Source of the DNA: Adiantum capillus-veneris
Lineage: Eukaryota > Streptophyta > Polypodiopsida > Polypodiales > Pteridaceae
DNA: 64,000 nt
Assembly (NCBI GenBank): GCA_014529385.2
Contig: CM043970.1
Location: forward strand, 64,494,996-64,558,995
Direction: 5' to 3'
Part shown: positions 26,622-40,954 of the stretch, piece by piece
Layout: each line of letters begins with the position of its first letter
How positions within the stretch are numbered: the stretch's first letter is position 1
Program-made: the position numbers and the translations under genes
The notes under the pieces: model-generated
Databases searched by the model: none
What the model was told of the DNA's origin: nothing
Seen by the model: only the letters and a program-made list of their open reading frames with translations

Positions 26622-27513
26622 CCACGTGTGCGACAGAGAGAGAGAGAACTTTTTTGATCCGCATTTATGAAATATGTCAAGAGCAAGGGGTTTGAGGGTA
26701 AGAGGAGCCATGCCGCTGTCGAAGGCGGCGCCGTTTTACTAGTTGAAATAAGGCGAAGATGCATGTAAGGTTGGTCGGATCAACTATGATGCATTTTGTC
26801 TTGGATAAACCTATCCAAGGAAAGCATATGCTAGGGCTCTTTGTAAATTTCTAGTTTCTATGCAATTCAAGCTCCACTGACCACTTTTTTTTAAAAAATT
26901 AAAAAAATTCATAGGTAAGCACATTATATGCCTTTGGTAGGATTTAAAGAAATTGTAGTAGCCTAGGTTCTTGTTGTAAGCTTGCTTTGATTCCTCTTAG
27001 ATGGATGCGACTTTACTTTTCTTTAACGTTTTTTTCCCTGTATGCGTTGCATCTCTATTTTGGTTGTGCATAAAGTTGATACCAAAAAGTTTAGTTAAAC
27101 AACACAAAAATTGTTTTGGTGGCCAACGACTTTAGAGTGTCAGCCATCCCTTCACTTGATCATTCTTTGCCTTGCTACCCATTGATGCTTTTGATGCTAA
27201 AACTTGTTGTGAAGGTCTTTGTTGTTCTCTAAGTTTGGACATTTTGGAAGTATGTATTGTTTTATTGCTTGTATCTTGTGATTATGATCCATTCCTTCAA
27301 GCTGTTGAGGGGACTTGTGCCATCTTGTTCAATGTTGGTGTAGAGAAGCCCTTTTATTTTGCGATGTGGATGAATAAGAAACTCAAGATTTGAGGCAGTA
27401 GGCGTCCCCAATTCTGATCCCATTTGTTTTAATGAGAATCTTGGGAGATCCTTTGGTTTTGAATGGAAGAGGAAAGGAAAGAGAAGGATAGATTTACGGA
27501 CAGCTGTAAAGGT

Positions 27514-27547
<34 letters not shown>

Positions 27548-27681
27548 TATTTTTGGACACTCTCTGCTAGGTTGCGCGACAGACTACGAAGCTGGGGGAG
27601 CTCACTGCGGCTATTTCTCCCTCTGTATCGCACGGGCGTGGAAAGAGAAGACTAGCGAAGGGGGCAAATGGCGCATGCTGC

Positions 27682-27734
<53 letters not shown>

Positions 27735-28600
27735 CCTCTGATCGCGTACACAGAGAAAGAGAGAGGCAATCTGCAGGAATGGTACGAAGCCTTCTTTTTT
27801 TAAACCTTCGAATTAGCCGATCGGATCAGATTCGCAAGGAATCTCATTGACATTTTTGGGAAGCTATTTCGTGCAGAAAAAGCAAGTGCAGGCGATTTCG
27901 ACCTCAGATTTGCAGAGCTGGAGGAGATGGTGTTCAGAAGTAGGCCCAGAAGGGGGAGGGGTCTGTGCTCACTCGCGGGAAGACACAGGAGAGATACAAG
28001 AGAGAGGAGAGAGAGAGAGAGAGGGAGTCTTTTTCTTGGCCACGACAAGGGGATCTGCCAAGATTCTGCTTAATTAGCGTGTGGACAGAGTAGAGGTTGC
28101 TAATTAGGTCTCCCCAACCTTAGAAAAATAAAAAACTTTTCAAAACACATTAAGTGCATAAGCGAAGGGGTGAGTCTAGGAAATGAAAAGACAAATGAAG
28201 ATGGAAAGTCAAAAGACGAATGAAGATACAAAGTCAAAAGATCTTTTGTGTTCATATAAATAGGTGTTTCTCTGTTTTTTTTCATTTTTTCTCTAACGTT
28301 TTTCTTAAAGTTCTCTTTAGTGTTTTCCTTGCTCTCTCTCTCTCTCTCTGTCTCTCAATGTTGTATTCATCTTTCTTAAGTAATATTGTTGCAAATCTAT
28401 GTGCTTCGTCATTGCCTGTCGTTAGGTGCTATAGATTAACTAGATTAAAGCATCATTTTTCTTGTTTTTGAGTGGAATCTTTGAATTAGTAGCACCTTTT
28501 AATTGTTTTGAGGCATTAAGAATCTCCTTTTCTTTTGGATTCTTTTCTTGATACACTATCATAGAGATGCTAACGAGGAAAAGCATTAAAACTTTCTTCT
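25400..28600. other. Unassigned DNA with GC-richer patches and GA/CT microsatellites
   Basis: No gene I can name. (CT)n at 26580-26618, (GA)n at 27511-27550 and 27688-27733. The stretch 27560-28080 is GC-richer, with several short frames, and could be a promoter or first exon, but no coding motif supports this. CATATAAATAGG near 28253 looks like a TATA box followed by a T/CT-rich leader. Confidence 0.4.
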
Positions 28601-28619
28601 CAACCCTGTTGTTCAGGTT

Positions 28620-29930
28620 GAGGCCCTTTGTGCCAAATTTGTGGTCTCAATTACAAATCAAGACCAATATGAGCTATCATGACCAAAGATATAATAGACA
28701 AGGCAAAAAATTGCTCTAAAGGCGGTCAATGGAAAGGGATTGAGATGCATGATAAACTGCTAGCCCCTAGGTGGACTAGTTTGAGACTGGGTGGCATCAT
28801 AGGAGAGTTGGTACGAAAGTTCAATAAAGCAACATGGGTACTAGAATGGGGAAAAATAACCAGATACTTCCAAAACTCTATCTTGCATTGGCCCCTTGGC
28901 TATCTAAAGCTGCTCGTGTAACTCTGAACCCTTACTAGAGAGAAATTGCAAGAAGGATAAACAATAAAGGACTCCAACGATTGATCCTCTTTTGAAATGG
29001 AAATAACAAGTGCTAGAAATCCTCAACCAGTTGGTTGCTCGATTTCAACTTAGTGGCACTGAGAAACTGCTTGTGAGTAGAGTTGTTGATGTCCTAGACA
29101 ATACTCTAATGCCAATTTGGGAATCTACCTTTGAATGGAAAGCTTGGAAATGGCCCATGAGTAGTCATTTCTTTAAACCTCTTGGGCATCTACTTAGCAT
29201 TAATGCATGAAGCTGATTTGTTTGCTCTCTTGAATAAACAATGGTAGGAAGCACGGTGGGTTGAGGTCATGAAGAACATTCGAAATCCACAGTTGCCTCA
29301 GTTTATGAAGGTATTTTTGTGGAAGTGCCTATGAGGGGCTTTGCTGACTGACATAAAGATTCAAGCATGGGGTATCGGGTCCGATAGATGCTCTGAGTGT
29401 AGAGTGGCAAGCGAAGACCTAGCCTACATCTTCATGGAATGCCCAACAATTAGAGGACTACCAGGGAAAGTGTGCAAATGGATACAAAGAACGTGGAAGA
29501 TAGGGTTCTTCAAGTAGGATCTATGCCTTGGAGCAAAACAGTTTCTAAGTCTTGCACTCCTAATATGTACTCAAATTGTCAAGTACTATTTCTTTTGCAA
29601 TATTTGGAAGGTCAGGAACATACGTGTATTCGATGGTGACCTCTGTGCGGTTAGCTTCTCTATGATTGTACATGAAAGTAAGGAGATGATGCATGTGTTA
29701 GGTAAGAGGCAAAACTAGGAGGATTGTCTTAGAGCGACCCTCACCATCCGCTCGAGCTTTGCTATGTAAAGGGCTTTTGGTAGTAACTGCAAGGTACTTC
29801 TAGCGAGGCTCTCTTGTAACTAGCTGCCCCTCAAGGCTTGGCATGAAACTGAGGCAGATTTGTATATCTTTTGGTGGAGTTCACTAGGTGGATATCAACA
29901 TGCACAAAATAAAATTTATCTTTCTACGTG
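28620..29930 (+). pseudogene. LINE (non-LTR retrotransposon) 3' end with reverse-transcriptase zinc-binding domain
   Basis: Near 29240-29450 one frame reads QFMKVFLWKCL, an in-frame TGA, GALLTD, then DRCSECRVASEDLAYIFMEC. This is the plant LINE zinc-binding RT tail (zf-RVT): FLWK, CxxC, then ED..Y.F..C. Upstream, LLAPRWTSLRLGGIIGELV (28750 on) fits the preceding region of the same polyprotein. Many stops and frame changes make it a dead 5'-truncated copy. No clear poly-A tail or target duplication found. Confidence 0.7.
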
Positions 29931-31500
<1,570 letters not shown>

Positions 31501-31866
31501 ACAATGAGAATGGCCTATCACAACCCCTAGGCGTTACCATCACTATCTTGATCTCCCTTGCCCTAGTCTGGCTCTGTTGTTCGGCAGGACGATGTCTCCC
31601 CACATCGTAACACTTTTCTGAGTTGCGCCATGGCACCATGTCATCCGCATGTCCCACTAACATTGCAAAACCATCGCATGAGTCCCCACATTCTCATCCC
31701 CATCCAGATTTCCGTTCTTTGAGCTGTGCCATGGCACTAGGTCCTGATCCCCATCCCCCATGGTGAGCAGAACACCTTCATCTATCTAACACACCTAGAT
31801 GCCCTCTGGCACCACCTACTAAACACCCCAAAAAAGGACAAATGACAAGAGAAACATAAAAATCTC

Positions 31867-31922
<56 letters not shown>

Positions 31923-32039
31923 CGTGTCGGCTCCTCTCCTTTTCCCTTTGAACCTTTGAGAGGATCTTTCCAGATTCTCGTTCATTCACCTGCTTCTCAA
32001 AATTTGAGGGACATACTGTGAGATAACAAAGATTGAATT

Positions 32040-32500
32040 GAACCCTCCACAAAAACATATGAACTTGTCAAGATATGCTTACTTTATGGATGATGCAACC
32101 TATAATCTTAACCCTCAGCACTGTAACCAACAAGAATACATTTCACATCCTTATTGTCCAATTTTTTTCATTGTTACATAGGCACCAAAGCACGAGCAAT
32201 TTTTTCCCATGCAAAGCCTCATAGGAAGTCATGGACTACAACACTTTTGTGGGACACCTATTTAACACATCAGTGGTACACATCATAGTTCAAGCTAGAA
32301 AGCATGTGGTTAAGCTTCGTACATCTTGCCATTGCATAAGTGACATGTTTTTCCTCTCAACAAAATATGGCACTAGGCATTGGTGTTTATTCCATGACTC
32401 CCCAAAAATGCATTAAATTCTTTAGACATGTGCTCCCCCTCAATTTGGATGGAACATACTCACAATACAATCAAACACATTTTTAGCAAGAAATGAAAAT
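32040..32500 (-). pseudogene. Copia integrase remnant (second, older element)
   Basis: On the minus strand broken pieces follow copia integrase order: FKQF, a degenerate GGGEH at the SDGGGEY position, MSKEFNAFLGSHGIN, NRCPTKVL, SYEALHGKK, then LDNKDVKCILVGYSAEG. Frame changes and stops occur throughout. It is a different copia lineage from the element at 1-3812. The partial G1 LTR begins immediately beyond it. Confidence 0.65.
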
Positions 32501-32509
32501 TGCTTGAAG

Positions 32510-33555
32510 TGTCATAAAATGTAATATCTAACCAACCCAAATGATTTTCTCATATTAAACTGATCATTTAATGCGGGAAAATAGACGGGAACAAGGGTTA
32601 GAATAGAGCCATCTTCTTTCGGGTATATCTCAACATGGGACCAATGGTAAAGAGACCCAAATGAGAGATGATCTGTCAAAGAGCAAGGTTAGCTAATGGA
32701 GCTTAGAGGCCTTAGGGTTAGCTTCATTAAAGACCTCCAATGGCTAGTGTTAAAAGTAATTTGACCTTAGGTAAGCTAGAGACGAGCTTGATGTGGGAAC
32801 CTTGCCCAAGCTTGAGGTGCTTGTCGTGCTTGATGACTGAGGTGCTTGAGGTGTTTGTCATGCTTGCTGACTAAGATGCTTGAGGTGCTTGTTGTGATTT
32901 CCGACTAGGGAGCTTGAAGTGCTTGTGGTAACACTACCCAAGCTTGAGGTGCTTTGTCGTGCTTGCTAACTAAGGTGCTTGTGTTCCAAAAGTCAACATA
33001 CTCCATACTCATGAGGGGCGAGCCCTAAAGCACCCTACCCATGTTGTCCTCATGGTGTTCCTAAAGTCAATTGGTTAGCCTCCCCAGGGGTCCAATGATA
33101 AATTAGTTAATTTAATTAATTGATTTTTTATTTATCAAGTCCTCTCTTTCAAAGGGGAAAGGGGGACACTTGTCCCAAGCCTACCCTTGTTGCTTGATAT
33201 GGCTCTTGCATGTGATTGGCTAGGCTTGGAGGATTCCAATGAGCTTCAAGCATGAGCTACAAGCGGGGGTCGATCAAAGCAAGAAGGGGGGTTGCTTGTG
33301 GGTTATACTCTCCCACACACACTCACACACACTCTCATTGTGTGCAGTGCAAAGTGCAAGATCTCCATCTCCTTCTCCAAGCTAGTCGAGAAGTGAGAGC
33401 CTACACCAACACTCTTGGCTATGGAATGCAAATCCAACGAAGAGCCATGCTTCAAAGCTTAAGCTTGCTTTCTTCTCCATCTTCATTATCACTATGCTAT
33501 TAGGTAAGCTAGCAATAAGAGTGATGATAAGTGAAGAACTATTTCTTTCTCCTAT
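32510..33555 (+). repeat. Partial G1-family LTR (5' two thirds)
   Basis: Starts TGTCATAAAATGTAATATC and follows the G1 LTR, including the minisatellite (32790-32980) and the CCAAGAGTG block, but is clearly more diverged than the LTRs of G1-a and G1-b. Similarity stops at TTTCTCCTAT, where the intact LTR continues GAAATGTTTCTTC. The missing third is found at 62967-63293. Confidence 0.8.
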
Positions 33556-33556
33556 T

Positions 33557-33729
33557 GAGGCGGTCCGGGGTGGGCAACAAGAAGAGTGGCCTCTAAGCAC
33601 CCTTCTCGGCTCTCGTGCTACTCAATTGGATTGGGGTTGGAAAAAACAACAAACACACACACACAAACCCGCAACCTAATCCTACACAAACTTGGGGCAC
33701 CACCTAGTTTTGGATGCGGACTAGGATGC

Positions 33730-33785
<56 letters not shown>

Positions 33786-35573
33786 CGGGCTGCTTTGAAA
33801 TGTATCAATAGTAGTGATCAAGCAAACACGAATATATATGTAAGAAAGAGAGAGAAGGGGGAAGGGGGTGCTTGTTGCACTTATACCTTCTTACAAATCT
33901 ATCATGACCAATCGAAGTGAGATTAGTATTTGTTCAACATGGCTAGAGTAAATTACACCGCAACAAATCACAAGAAAAGCCACCCCAATCACTGTCTTAA
34001 GGCCAGGGGAGTCCTCTCCACCCTCTCGCCCTCTTACAGCATATGGGATTTATGGCTATTTGATAACAACACCCGGAGACAAGCTATCAAGAACTTAAAT
34101 AAAACACCAAGAAACTTACACATCATTGTTGTCCACGACTTCACGTTGGAAGAGAGACAAAGTATCCATGCTTAGTTCAAATCCACCCTCCTTGATTCAG
34201 CAAATGTTGGCCTTACACTAGTAGAAGAAACGATAGGCTTCCTACTCTCAATTAAATAAACACTCTCTCTTACAATGGCATAGAGCTACCTTGCTAATCA
34301 CCCCTAATACAACACATACCTGTTCATAAGCCAATGAGATTCCACTCAAGAGATCCTTCTCAAGAGATTGAGCTTGGCTTCTAAAGCTATAGCATAGTGC
34401 TCTTGCTTATGACTTCCCCCCTTTTGTGCTAGCTACGCCCTCCTTTTATAGCAATTTTGAGGGCTAGAGTTACTCCTCTAACCATGGTTGGGTTAGTTTT
34501 TCAGCACTTTATCTAATTTCTTTTACTTGGATTTATAAAGAAGTTGGTGGGGATAGATGAAGAAAAGAGAGAGGAAAGAAATGGAGGTGATAGGACTTTT
34601 CATAGTGGATTAGTGTTAGTAGATTAGTAGAGTTAGTATTTTTATTAATTTACAAATGGAATTGGATATTTACAATGGGAGTATTCATATAGGATACAAA
34701 TAAGGAAGAAAAACTCTTAAGAGGTAAGAAAAGATGGATTTCTTACAATGTTGATGGTCCAAGTGTCTTGAGTAGGGCCTATTTCTTACAATGTTGATGC
34801 TCCAAGTGTCTTGAGTAGGGCCAATTTGACGCTTGTTGACAGTCCACTAGCTTTGACGGTACATTTTTTCTCCACTCTTGACCTTCCTTGGGAGCCAAGG
34901 TAATTGAAAATGAGTAATCAATCACCATGATTCTGCCTTTCAAGAGAAGAGGCTGAATTTTGTGGTGTTTTTGATAGATATGGGTAATTTGGAGGAGGAA
35001 AAATAAAACTAGGTGGTCAATTTTGGAATGTAAGTGTGTGTAGGAGGCATGAGTTCACCATGGTTTCTCTTATTCTTCAAGGTTGAGGAGAAGGTGAGTA
35101 GAGTGCAGAGAGGAGTGGTGAGAGAGGTGGGGATGATGAGTGGAGAAGTGTGTGTGAAAGAGAAAAATGATAAAGTGGGAGAGGGAGTGTGGCTGCATGG
35201 CATGGGCAAACATGGGTCCACAAATAAAATCATAGCTCACAGCTCATAGCTCAAAAAAATATAAGGCAAACGTTATGCTCACGAGCTACAATTCTTGTCT
35301 TTATCACCTTTTCAAATTCAGAGAGAATGTGGCCTTTAAAAATTCAGCAAAACCGACTGTGTTTTTCCACTGCACAAAGTCCTTGTGCGGTCCTTCTTTG
35401 GATGATTCTTTTGAATGCCTCCAACAGTGATCCCTCCATATTGCATGCATGCATGCCACATACCCTTGACCTTATTTTGTAGGTCTATAATTGAAGATAT
35501 TTTTGAGATCATGATATAAGTGAATAGTACCATCAAGGAAACCAAATATTGAGGGGTCTAAAAAATATGTATA
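33557..35573. other. Unassigned DNA with a GA microsatellite
   Basis: (GA)n at 33732-33783; otherwise no recognisable gene or repeat partner. GTGTCTTGAGTAGGGCC occurs twice (near 34760 and 34810), a short local duplication. Confidence 0.6.
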
Positions 35574-36178
35574 TGTCAAATATAATTAATATAGGTGGAA
35601 AAAATATAAAGGGGTCAAAATTAATCTTTCTTATTATGAAGCTACCATAAAAAGATGAATATTTTTGGTATTCTAATTTATGAGAGTAAAAGAGAATAGA
35701 TGTACGAAGGGAAAAATCACAATAGTGAAAAAGTACACATAAATAAAACTAGTTTTTTTGGATTTTTGTTGGGGTGGAGTTACACCAAAAATAAGAGAAG
35801 CTTGCATGAAATTATTTCTATATGGAATAAAGAGTATCCAAAATGGTAAGAAAAATTATGATAATGGTGAGTCATTATACATAGCATAAATAACGCACAC
35901 CTACGTAGAAATATTTAAATAAATATCAAAATAATTATGAAATATTTACACACAAAGAGGCCATAATATTCTTTTTCTTTTTTTAAATTAATAATTTTTT
36001 TGGCTCAACTAGCCGAGTGACTAGCTAATAAGTATTTTAAAGGGATACGGGAAAAGTCCCCTAGCTCACACACGCCTATGTACAATGAAATGGTAGGGAT
36101 AGCCACAGTGTTTGGGTGATTTTTGGTAGGGTGAGGTAGCTCACTATAGCAATTTGGATAGCCAAAAAAGGGCTATCA
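35574..36178 (-). repeat. T1 3' LTR (Tat-type gypsy), copy B
   Basis: On the minus strand it runs TGATAGCCC ... ATTTGACA, 605 bp. The neighbouring polypurine tract and integrase tail show it to be the 3' LTR of T1. The first bases GATAGCC-CTTTTTT-GGCTATC form a small hairpin at the LTR tip. Related copies: 5412-5960 and 62323-62960. Confidence 0.75.
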
Positions 36179-36196
36179 TTAGCCCTCCCCCAGGAT
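36179..36196 (-). promoter_or_regulatory. T1 polypurine tract
   Basis: CCTGGGGGAGGGCTAA on the minus strand, immediately before the LTR start TGATAGCC. Confidence 0.6.
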
Positions 36197-36206
36197 GATG
36201 GTATAT

Positions 36207-36566
36207 TCATGTACCATCATAAAGCATCTTTTCCAAAGAGAGTGCTTCAGAGTCCTTGACAAGATCTTCATTGTTTGGCCCATTGGCATTTTGGTTTGAG
36301 TTACACTCATGCTTCATGTAACAATACTTACATGAGATAGCTACCTTTTGACAGATCTTTGGTAGATCCTTTGGTAGAAGGCGACTCAAATAGGGCTTTA
36401 AGCGATATCCATTTACCTTCCTGGAATGCTCTTTCCCATTCAAGTCTGTAAGCTGATAGTAACTTGAATTGAAAGCCTTCTTAACTATGTATGACACTTG
36501 CCATCTATTTGCAAATTTGGCATCAAAATGATTATCGAGTCGATCGTCATACCTTAGCACAAGATC
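36207..36566 (-). pseudogene. T1 integrase C-terminal part (3' piece split by G1-b)
   Basis: LRYDDRLDNHFDAKFANRW, VKKAFNSSYYQLTDLNG, then VNGYRLKPYL: the typical C-terminal integrase region of Tat/Athila gypsy elements (RRxD..KL..KW.GPY...Y.L....G....xNG..LK.Y). It starts abruptly at the G1-b boundary. The preceding residues GDLV are found at 44145 on the far side of G1-b. Confidence 0.85.
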
Positions 36567-37630
36567 TCTAATGGAATTTGCCTATTCAATTTGAGAGTAG
36601 CGGAATTTAATGAGAGTACTTTCAAGAAATGATTTTGTGAGCATAGCGGGTTGACATAATTGAAGATAGCAACATAACCATAGCAATTAGTTAACTTGGC
36701 ATAGACAATAATTTTGCAAGAGAGAGAATTTAGAGAACATGACAACAGTTGAGGACCGGATTTATGTGGAGCCGGTTCCCCCTCCAATAGGCATTTGTAT
36801 TATGATTTCTCCCATAAAGAGAGACTTGTTACAATACATTCTTTGTGTTCCTTGTGACCTAGGTGAAGCAATGAAGATGGAAAGCTTCATGCATCACCAT
36901 CATAGCATAACCTAAACTTGAAGAAAGCTTTAACTATACCAAGCCTCAGTCCCAAGACCTCAAACACCTTTGAAGGTGGAGAGAGCTAGCAGGGAATGAG
37001 GGTAGGGAAGAGGAAGAAGAAACATTTCATACGAGAAAGAGCTAGTTCCTCACTTATCATAACTCTTGTGCTAGCATACATAATAGCATAGTAATGAAGA
37101 AGAAATAGATGTCAAGCTCAAGCATTGAAGCATAGCTCTTGGATGGATTTGCACTCCATAGCCAAGAGTGTTGGTGTAGGCTCTCAACCTCTACTTGCTT
37201 GGAGAAGGAGAGGGAGTTCTTGCACTTTGCATAGTACACAATGAGAGTGTTTGTGAGTGTTTGTGGGTGAGTATACCCCCTAACCACCCCCCTAGATTGC
37301 TTGGGTCGACCCCCCCTTGTAGCTCATGCTTGAAGCTCATTGGACCCGTCCAGGCCTAGCCAATCACAAGCAGGAGCCATTACAAGCAACATGGGTAGCC
37401 TTGGGACAAGTGTCCCCCTTTCCCCTTTGAGAGAGAGGACTTGATAAATGCAAAATCAATGAATTAAATATCCTAAATTATCATTGGACCCCTTGGGTGG
37501 CCAACCAATAGGCTTCAGGCACACCATGAGGGCAACATGGGGAGGAACTTGACAAGTGTCCTTGCTACCTCTTCAAGCTGGGGCTTCCCTTGTGTGTGTG
37601 TGTGTGTGTGTGTGTTCTCTCTCATCCCCC

Positions 37631-37669
<39 letters not shown>

Positions 37670-38185
37670 TTGTAGGGATATTTTTGACTTTGGATGAGCA
37701 AGCCCCTTAGTCATCAAGCATGACTAAGCACTTGAAGTAGGGGGTGTTCCCACAAGCATCTCAGGCAAGCTTCTCAAGGCACCTCAAGCACCTTAATCAT
37801 GCACCAAGTCAAGCACCTCAAGCATGGAGCCAGTCAAGTACCTCAAGCATCTTAATCAAGCACCTCAAGCAGGACAAGCACCTCGAGCTTGGGCCGGGTT
37901 CCCACCTCAAGCTCAGCCCTAGCTTACCTAAGGTCAAAGGACTTTTACACACATTATTGGAGGTCTTCAATGAAGCTAACCCTAAGGTCTTATGCTCCAT
38001 TGGTTAGCCTTGCTCTTGATAGACCATCTCCCATTTGGGCCCCTTTACTATTGGCCCCGTGTTGAGATAGATCTATAAGCACATATCTATATCTTAACAC
38101 TTATTCCCATTTATTCTCCCACATTAAGTGATCAATTTAATATGAGAAAATCATTTGGGTTGGTTAGATATTATATTTTATGACA
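36567..38185 (-). repeat. G1-b 3' LTR
   Basis: About 1619 bp, homologous to the G1-a LTRs. Its left terminal dinucleotide is mutated (TCTAATGG where the partner has TGTAATGG). It contains a run of about 40 C at 37629-37669. Flank AGATC (36562-36566) equals AGATC at 44145-44149, a perfect 5-bp target duplication. Confidence 0.9.
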
Positions 38186-38545
38186 TTACCTCTCTCTTGA
38201 AATCATAGTCGTCCTCGACTATGAGGTAGAAGAGATAAATCCTTAGTCATTAGTCAATCGTACTTAGCGGGTAGAGGATCCCTTTTTTACCCTAGGACAT
38301 CTTTTCAAGATGGATGACTAATCTATTTGGTGCTTGGGAGACATAGTTGCCGCAAGCATGTCTGCTCTTTAGTCCATTTCATTCTCCCAAAGTAGAGTGA
38401 CAAATTCTACTTGGTGTTTGAGAGACGTCGTCATCACAAACATGATTCTAAGCATGCATACTAGTTAAATTTGTGCACAATTAAAAAGAGGATTAGTCTT
38501 ATAAGACAAAAACATGAGTCATTTAAAAGAGAGTTGTACATTTGC

Positions 38546-39787
38546 TTACTCTAATGTAGCATTGTAAGCATTGACAAGGTTCATACTATCCTTAAGTTGT
38601 ACTCCTTGCATCCATTTAGCATCTTCAAAAGGATAATTTTTGAACTTAATAAGATACCGTCGGATTATCTTACCATGTCGTAGTACCTTGTCTTCATGCC
38701 GAAGGACAGCTTCGGGTTGTAGCACCTCTTCTTGGTCTTCAACTTCGGGAGGGTCTTCAATAATTGGTTCAGTTGGTGGCTCTCCTTTGTAGGGCTTAAG
38801 TAGGCTTACATGAAAGGCATTGTGTATAAGCCAATGGTTGGGCAACCTGAGTTGATAAGCCGTCTCATTGATGGGCTTCAAGATTTGGAAAGGACCATAG
38901 TATCTTTTTGCTAGTTTAGCATAATACTTTTGATGGCCCGTAGGATTTTTTCCCGTCGTTTGCCTTAATCGAGCCTTAGGAAACTTGAGTAAGACCCAAT
39001 CATTTTCTTTGAACATTAAGGCTCTTCTGTGCTTATCAGCAGCAGCTTTTTGCCTTTGTTGAGAGATGGCTATAGCCTCCCTAATCTTTTGAAAAGATTC
39101 TTGTAGGTCACGGCTATACTCATCGGCGGCGAAGATCTTCCCATGTACTTTGAGTAGCAAGGGACTTTTAGGTCTTCCCTCTATGATCTCGAAAGGTGCT
39201 TTCCCCGTAGAAGTATGTACAGTATTATTGTAGGCATACTCTACTAGAGGTAAATACTTTTCCCATTGTGAGCGTTGATCTACTTCGGTAACATAAGTCT
39301 TGAGTAGATCGAGTATCGTAAGATTGGCTATCTCACTTTGGCCATCCGTTTGTGGGTGATAGGCCAAAGAGAAATTCAATCTTGTTCCTAGATTTTCAAA
39401 GAGATCTTTCCAGAAATTACTGGTCATTCTAGGATCTCTATCTGACACGATGGATGTGGGTAATCCATGGTGCTTGAAAATCTGAGATATGAAGAGAGTT
39501 GCCATTTGATGTGCCTTAATGGTCTTTTTGACAGGAATAAAATGTGCTTGCTTGCTAAACCTGTCGACTATTGTCAATATTCCTGTATTCCCATGGATAG
39601 ACTTGGGTAATCCAAAGATGAAATCCATGGATATACTCTCCCATGGTGATTTTGGAATAGGCAATGGCTGGATTAATCCAGGTTGCTTCCCTCTATCATA
39701 CTTGGTCTTTTGGCATACTACACATTTTGAAACATACTCTTGTATGTCCACTTTCATGGTAGGCCAATAGAAATACGTCTCTACTCC
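38546..39787 (-). pseudogene. G1-b integrase with chromodomain-like tail
   Basis: Integrase zinc-binding end (CVVCQKTKYDRG), core D-D-E (SMDFIFGLPK, VSDRDPRM, HPQTDGQSEIAN) and an uninterrupted tail with an acidic linker (EDPPEVEDQEEVLQPEAVL) and HGKIIRRYLIKFKNY of the chromodomain type. This copy keeps the linker that G1-a lost. The reading frame is broken upstream by TGA near 39788, where G1-a has CGA, a C-to-T change. Confidence 0.93.
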
Positions 39788-40954
39788 TCAGAGAGTAGGT
39801 TGAATACCTCCCTGCCCTGCATATGGAGGAGCATGGGATTCATACATAACCTTCTCATGAAGGGAATGGGTAACACATAGCCTATTGCCGTGGAGAAGAT
39901 AACCATCCTGCAAGGTGAATGGTTCCTCTTTCTTCCCCAAAGCAAGGGCTGACATTATGTCTCTAAAGTCAGGGTCAGTAGCATACTCATCTATCATAGA
40001 GGATAGATCATTGTGAGTAGCTATAGACAATGCATTAGCTTTTGGTCGTCGTGAAAGTGCATCGGCAACTTGATTGTGCTTACCAGCTATGTGAGCAATA
40101 TGGAAATTAAATTGCGAAAGAAAATTTGCCCACCTCATTTGTTTGTCAGAAAGCTTGGTTTGCGTCATGAAATACTTGAGACTTTGGTGGTCGGTTTGTA
40201 GGATAAATGGAGTCCCCAATAGGTAGTGCTTCCATGTATCTAGGGCATGTAGAACAACTAAAAGCTCTTTCTCATAAATTCCCAAGACTCGTTCATCACT
40301 ATTGAGCCTTCGGCTCTCATATGCTATGGCATGCCCTTCTTGAAGCAAGACCGCTCCAAGGCAATCACCACACACATCACATTGGACCTCAAATGGCTTT
40401 GAGAGATCCGGAAGCACGAGGGCTGGTTGGGAAGTAAGCTTCTCTTTGAGTTTTTCAAAAGCATTTTTCTCCTTAGCAGTCCATACAAACTTAACGTTCT
40501 TCTTTGTTAAGTCGTGTAGTGGTCCTGCTACTTGAGAAAATTTTGCTATGAAGCGTCTATAGTATGCGCACATACCAATAAAGCTTCTTAGCTCATGTAG
40601 ATTCCTTGGGTTAGGCCATGATTTTATTAACTCTAACTTTGATGGATCCATACGAATACCATCGTGAGAGATAATATGACCTAGATATTGAATCTCTTGA
40701 AGGAAGAATTCACATTTTTTTTGGTTGAGAAAAAGTTTGTTTTCCCTCAAGGCTTAAAAAATCACTTGGAGATGTTGCTTATGTTCGTCCAAAGATTTGG
40801 AGTAGATGATGATATCATCAAAGAACACTCCAGTGAATTTACGATATGGTCTAAAAATTTTCTCCATGAGACGATTGAAAGTAGCTGGTGCATTAGTCAA
40901 GCCAAAAGGCATGACTAGATATTCATAAAGTCCAAATGTTGTGCGAAATGTAAT
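39788..40954 (-). pseudogene. G1-b reverse transcriptase C-terminal part and RNase H
   Basis: From the [13 protein letters not shown] block through the catalytic [11 protein letters not shown], intact here and frameshifted in G1-a, to RNase H (CDVCGDCLGAVL, YEKELLVVLHAL) and the start of the integrase zinc-binding domain. One in-frame TAA just before 40750 replaces CAA of G1-a. All RT upstream of TTFGLYEYL is missing through the deletion described for Gag. Confidence 0.92.

Noticed and set aside
27560-28080. GC-rich block as first exon of a gene
   Set aside because: Several competing short frames, microsatellite-rich, no splice partner identified.
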